NCBI RefSeq assembly: GCF_004345005.1
Contig: NZ_SMMX01000001.1
Location: 62,001 to 126,000 of the forward strand
Length of the DNA: 64,000 nt
DNA from: Extibacter muris
Lineage (GTDB): Bacteria > Bacillota > Clostridia > Lachnospirales > Lachnospiraceae
Direction: 5' to 3'
This document shows, in pieces, positions 63,908 through 64,000 of this stretch. Positions within the stretch are counted from its first letter, which is position 1. The number at the start of each line of letters is the position of its first letter. Made by a program: the position numbers and the translations under genes. The notes under the pieces are model-generated. The model saw nothing but the letters and a program-made list of their open reading frames with translations, was not told the DNA's origin and made no database searches.

Positions 63908-64000
63908 AACCTATCCTCCGTAATTGTAGTGAAATAGTCTAAATATCTTTCGACTACAATTATACGGGAAATCTTTGGATTAGGAAATCCGCAGGAATAT

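Larger units (their letters stand above)
61499..63965 (-). mobile_element. IS66-family insertion sequence (damaged)
   Basis: Three genes in the IS66 order tnpA-tnpB-tnpC lie on the - strand. Probable imperfect terminal repeats: TAATTCACTATAATTC (61500-61515) and, on the - strand near 63941-63926, TATTTCACTACAATTA, 13 of 16 matching. Outer ends and target duplication could not be fixed. It has landed next to the SMEK-like relic and the copy runs close to the window edge. Both tnpA and tnpC are broken. Confidence 0.75.

Noticed and set aside
1-64000. CRISPR arrays and tRNA/rRNA genes
   Set aside because: No regularly spaced direct repeats and no cloverleaf or rRNA-like stretches were seen on reading; a tRNAscan/Infernal run would settle it.

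Overview
The window looks like a chromosomal segment of an anaerobic, low-GC-phylum but moderately GC-rich Firmicute, most likely a Lachnospiraceae (Clostridium cluster XIVa) gut bacterium. Reasons: the iorAB-paaK and secA-prfB groups, the tig-clpP-clpX-lon-ysxC order, the YtvI, YerC, DUF1836 and DUF3783 genes, strong AGGAGG ribosome sites, and mobile DNA of the clostridial rumA/rlmD-targeting type. The species cannot be fixed from sequence reading alone. No tRNA, rRNA or CRISPR array was seen.

Region 1 (1-20640) is a dense core block, almost all on the + strand: 2-oxoacid oxidation (iorA partial, iorB, a paaK-type ligase), an unusual eukaryotic-type HisA, secA, prfB with its programmed frameshift, an aspartate-family set (hom, an ApgM-like probable homoserine kinase, lysC), a short - strand pair (XRE regulator, CYTH enzyme), a DJ-1 protein, a lipoprotein, then the proteostasis run tig-clpP-clpX-lon-engB-ytvI. 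A perfect 20-bp inverted repeat lies between clpX and lon.

Region 2 (20640-51200) is mixed core and accessory. It holds several decayed genes (a TPM/zinc-ribbon gene, two MATE transporters, a GNAT stub) and a MerR regulator, solitary carB, and a TetM/EF-G-like GTPase fused to a YacP/Rae1-type NYN nuclease domain. A VanRS-like two-component system follows with a D,D-carboxypeptidase but no van ligase genes in view. Further along are asparaginase, a PHP phosphatase, a LexA-box-controlled Y-family polymerase, a TetR-controlled radical SAM operon with a striking double operator, a NodB deacetylase, pcrA, and a NYN plus tandem OST-HTH (LOTUS) protein behind a structured leader. The region ends in rlmD.

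Region 3 (about 50900-59450) is a small AT-rich integrative mobilisable element inserted in the codons for the catalytic H-x-E motif of rlmD. Its left end supplies a working rlmD 3' end. It carries an OLD/AAA-type ATPase with two unknown proteins (possible defence cargo), two near-identical XRE repressors with four matching operators, a long palindrome, a Rep_trans relaxase/initiator behind three hairpins, and a serine recombinase cut by a nonsense codon just after its catalytic serine.

Region 4 (59450-64000) is a graveyard: a second, frameshifted rlmD-like 3' end, frameshifted or internally deleted remnants (including KilA-N and a possible SMEK gene), and a damaged IS66-family insertion sequence running to the window edge. 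Short internal deletions that also change frame recur in unrelated dispensable genes across regions 2 and 4.
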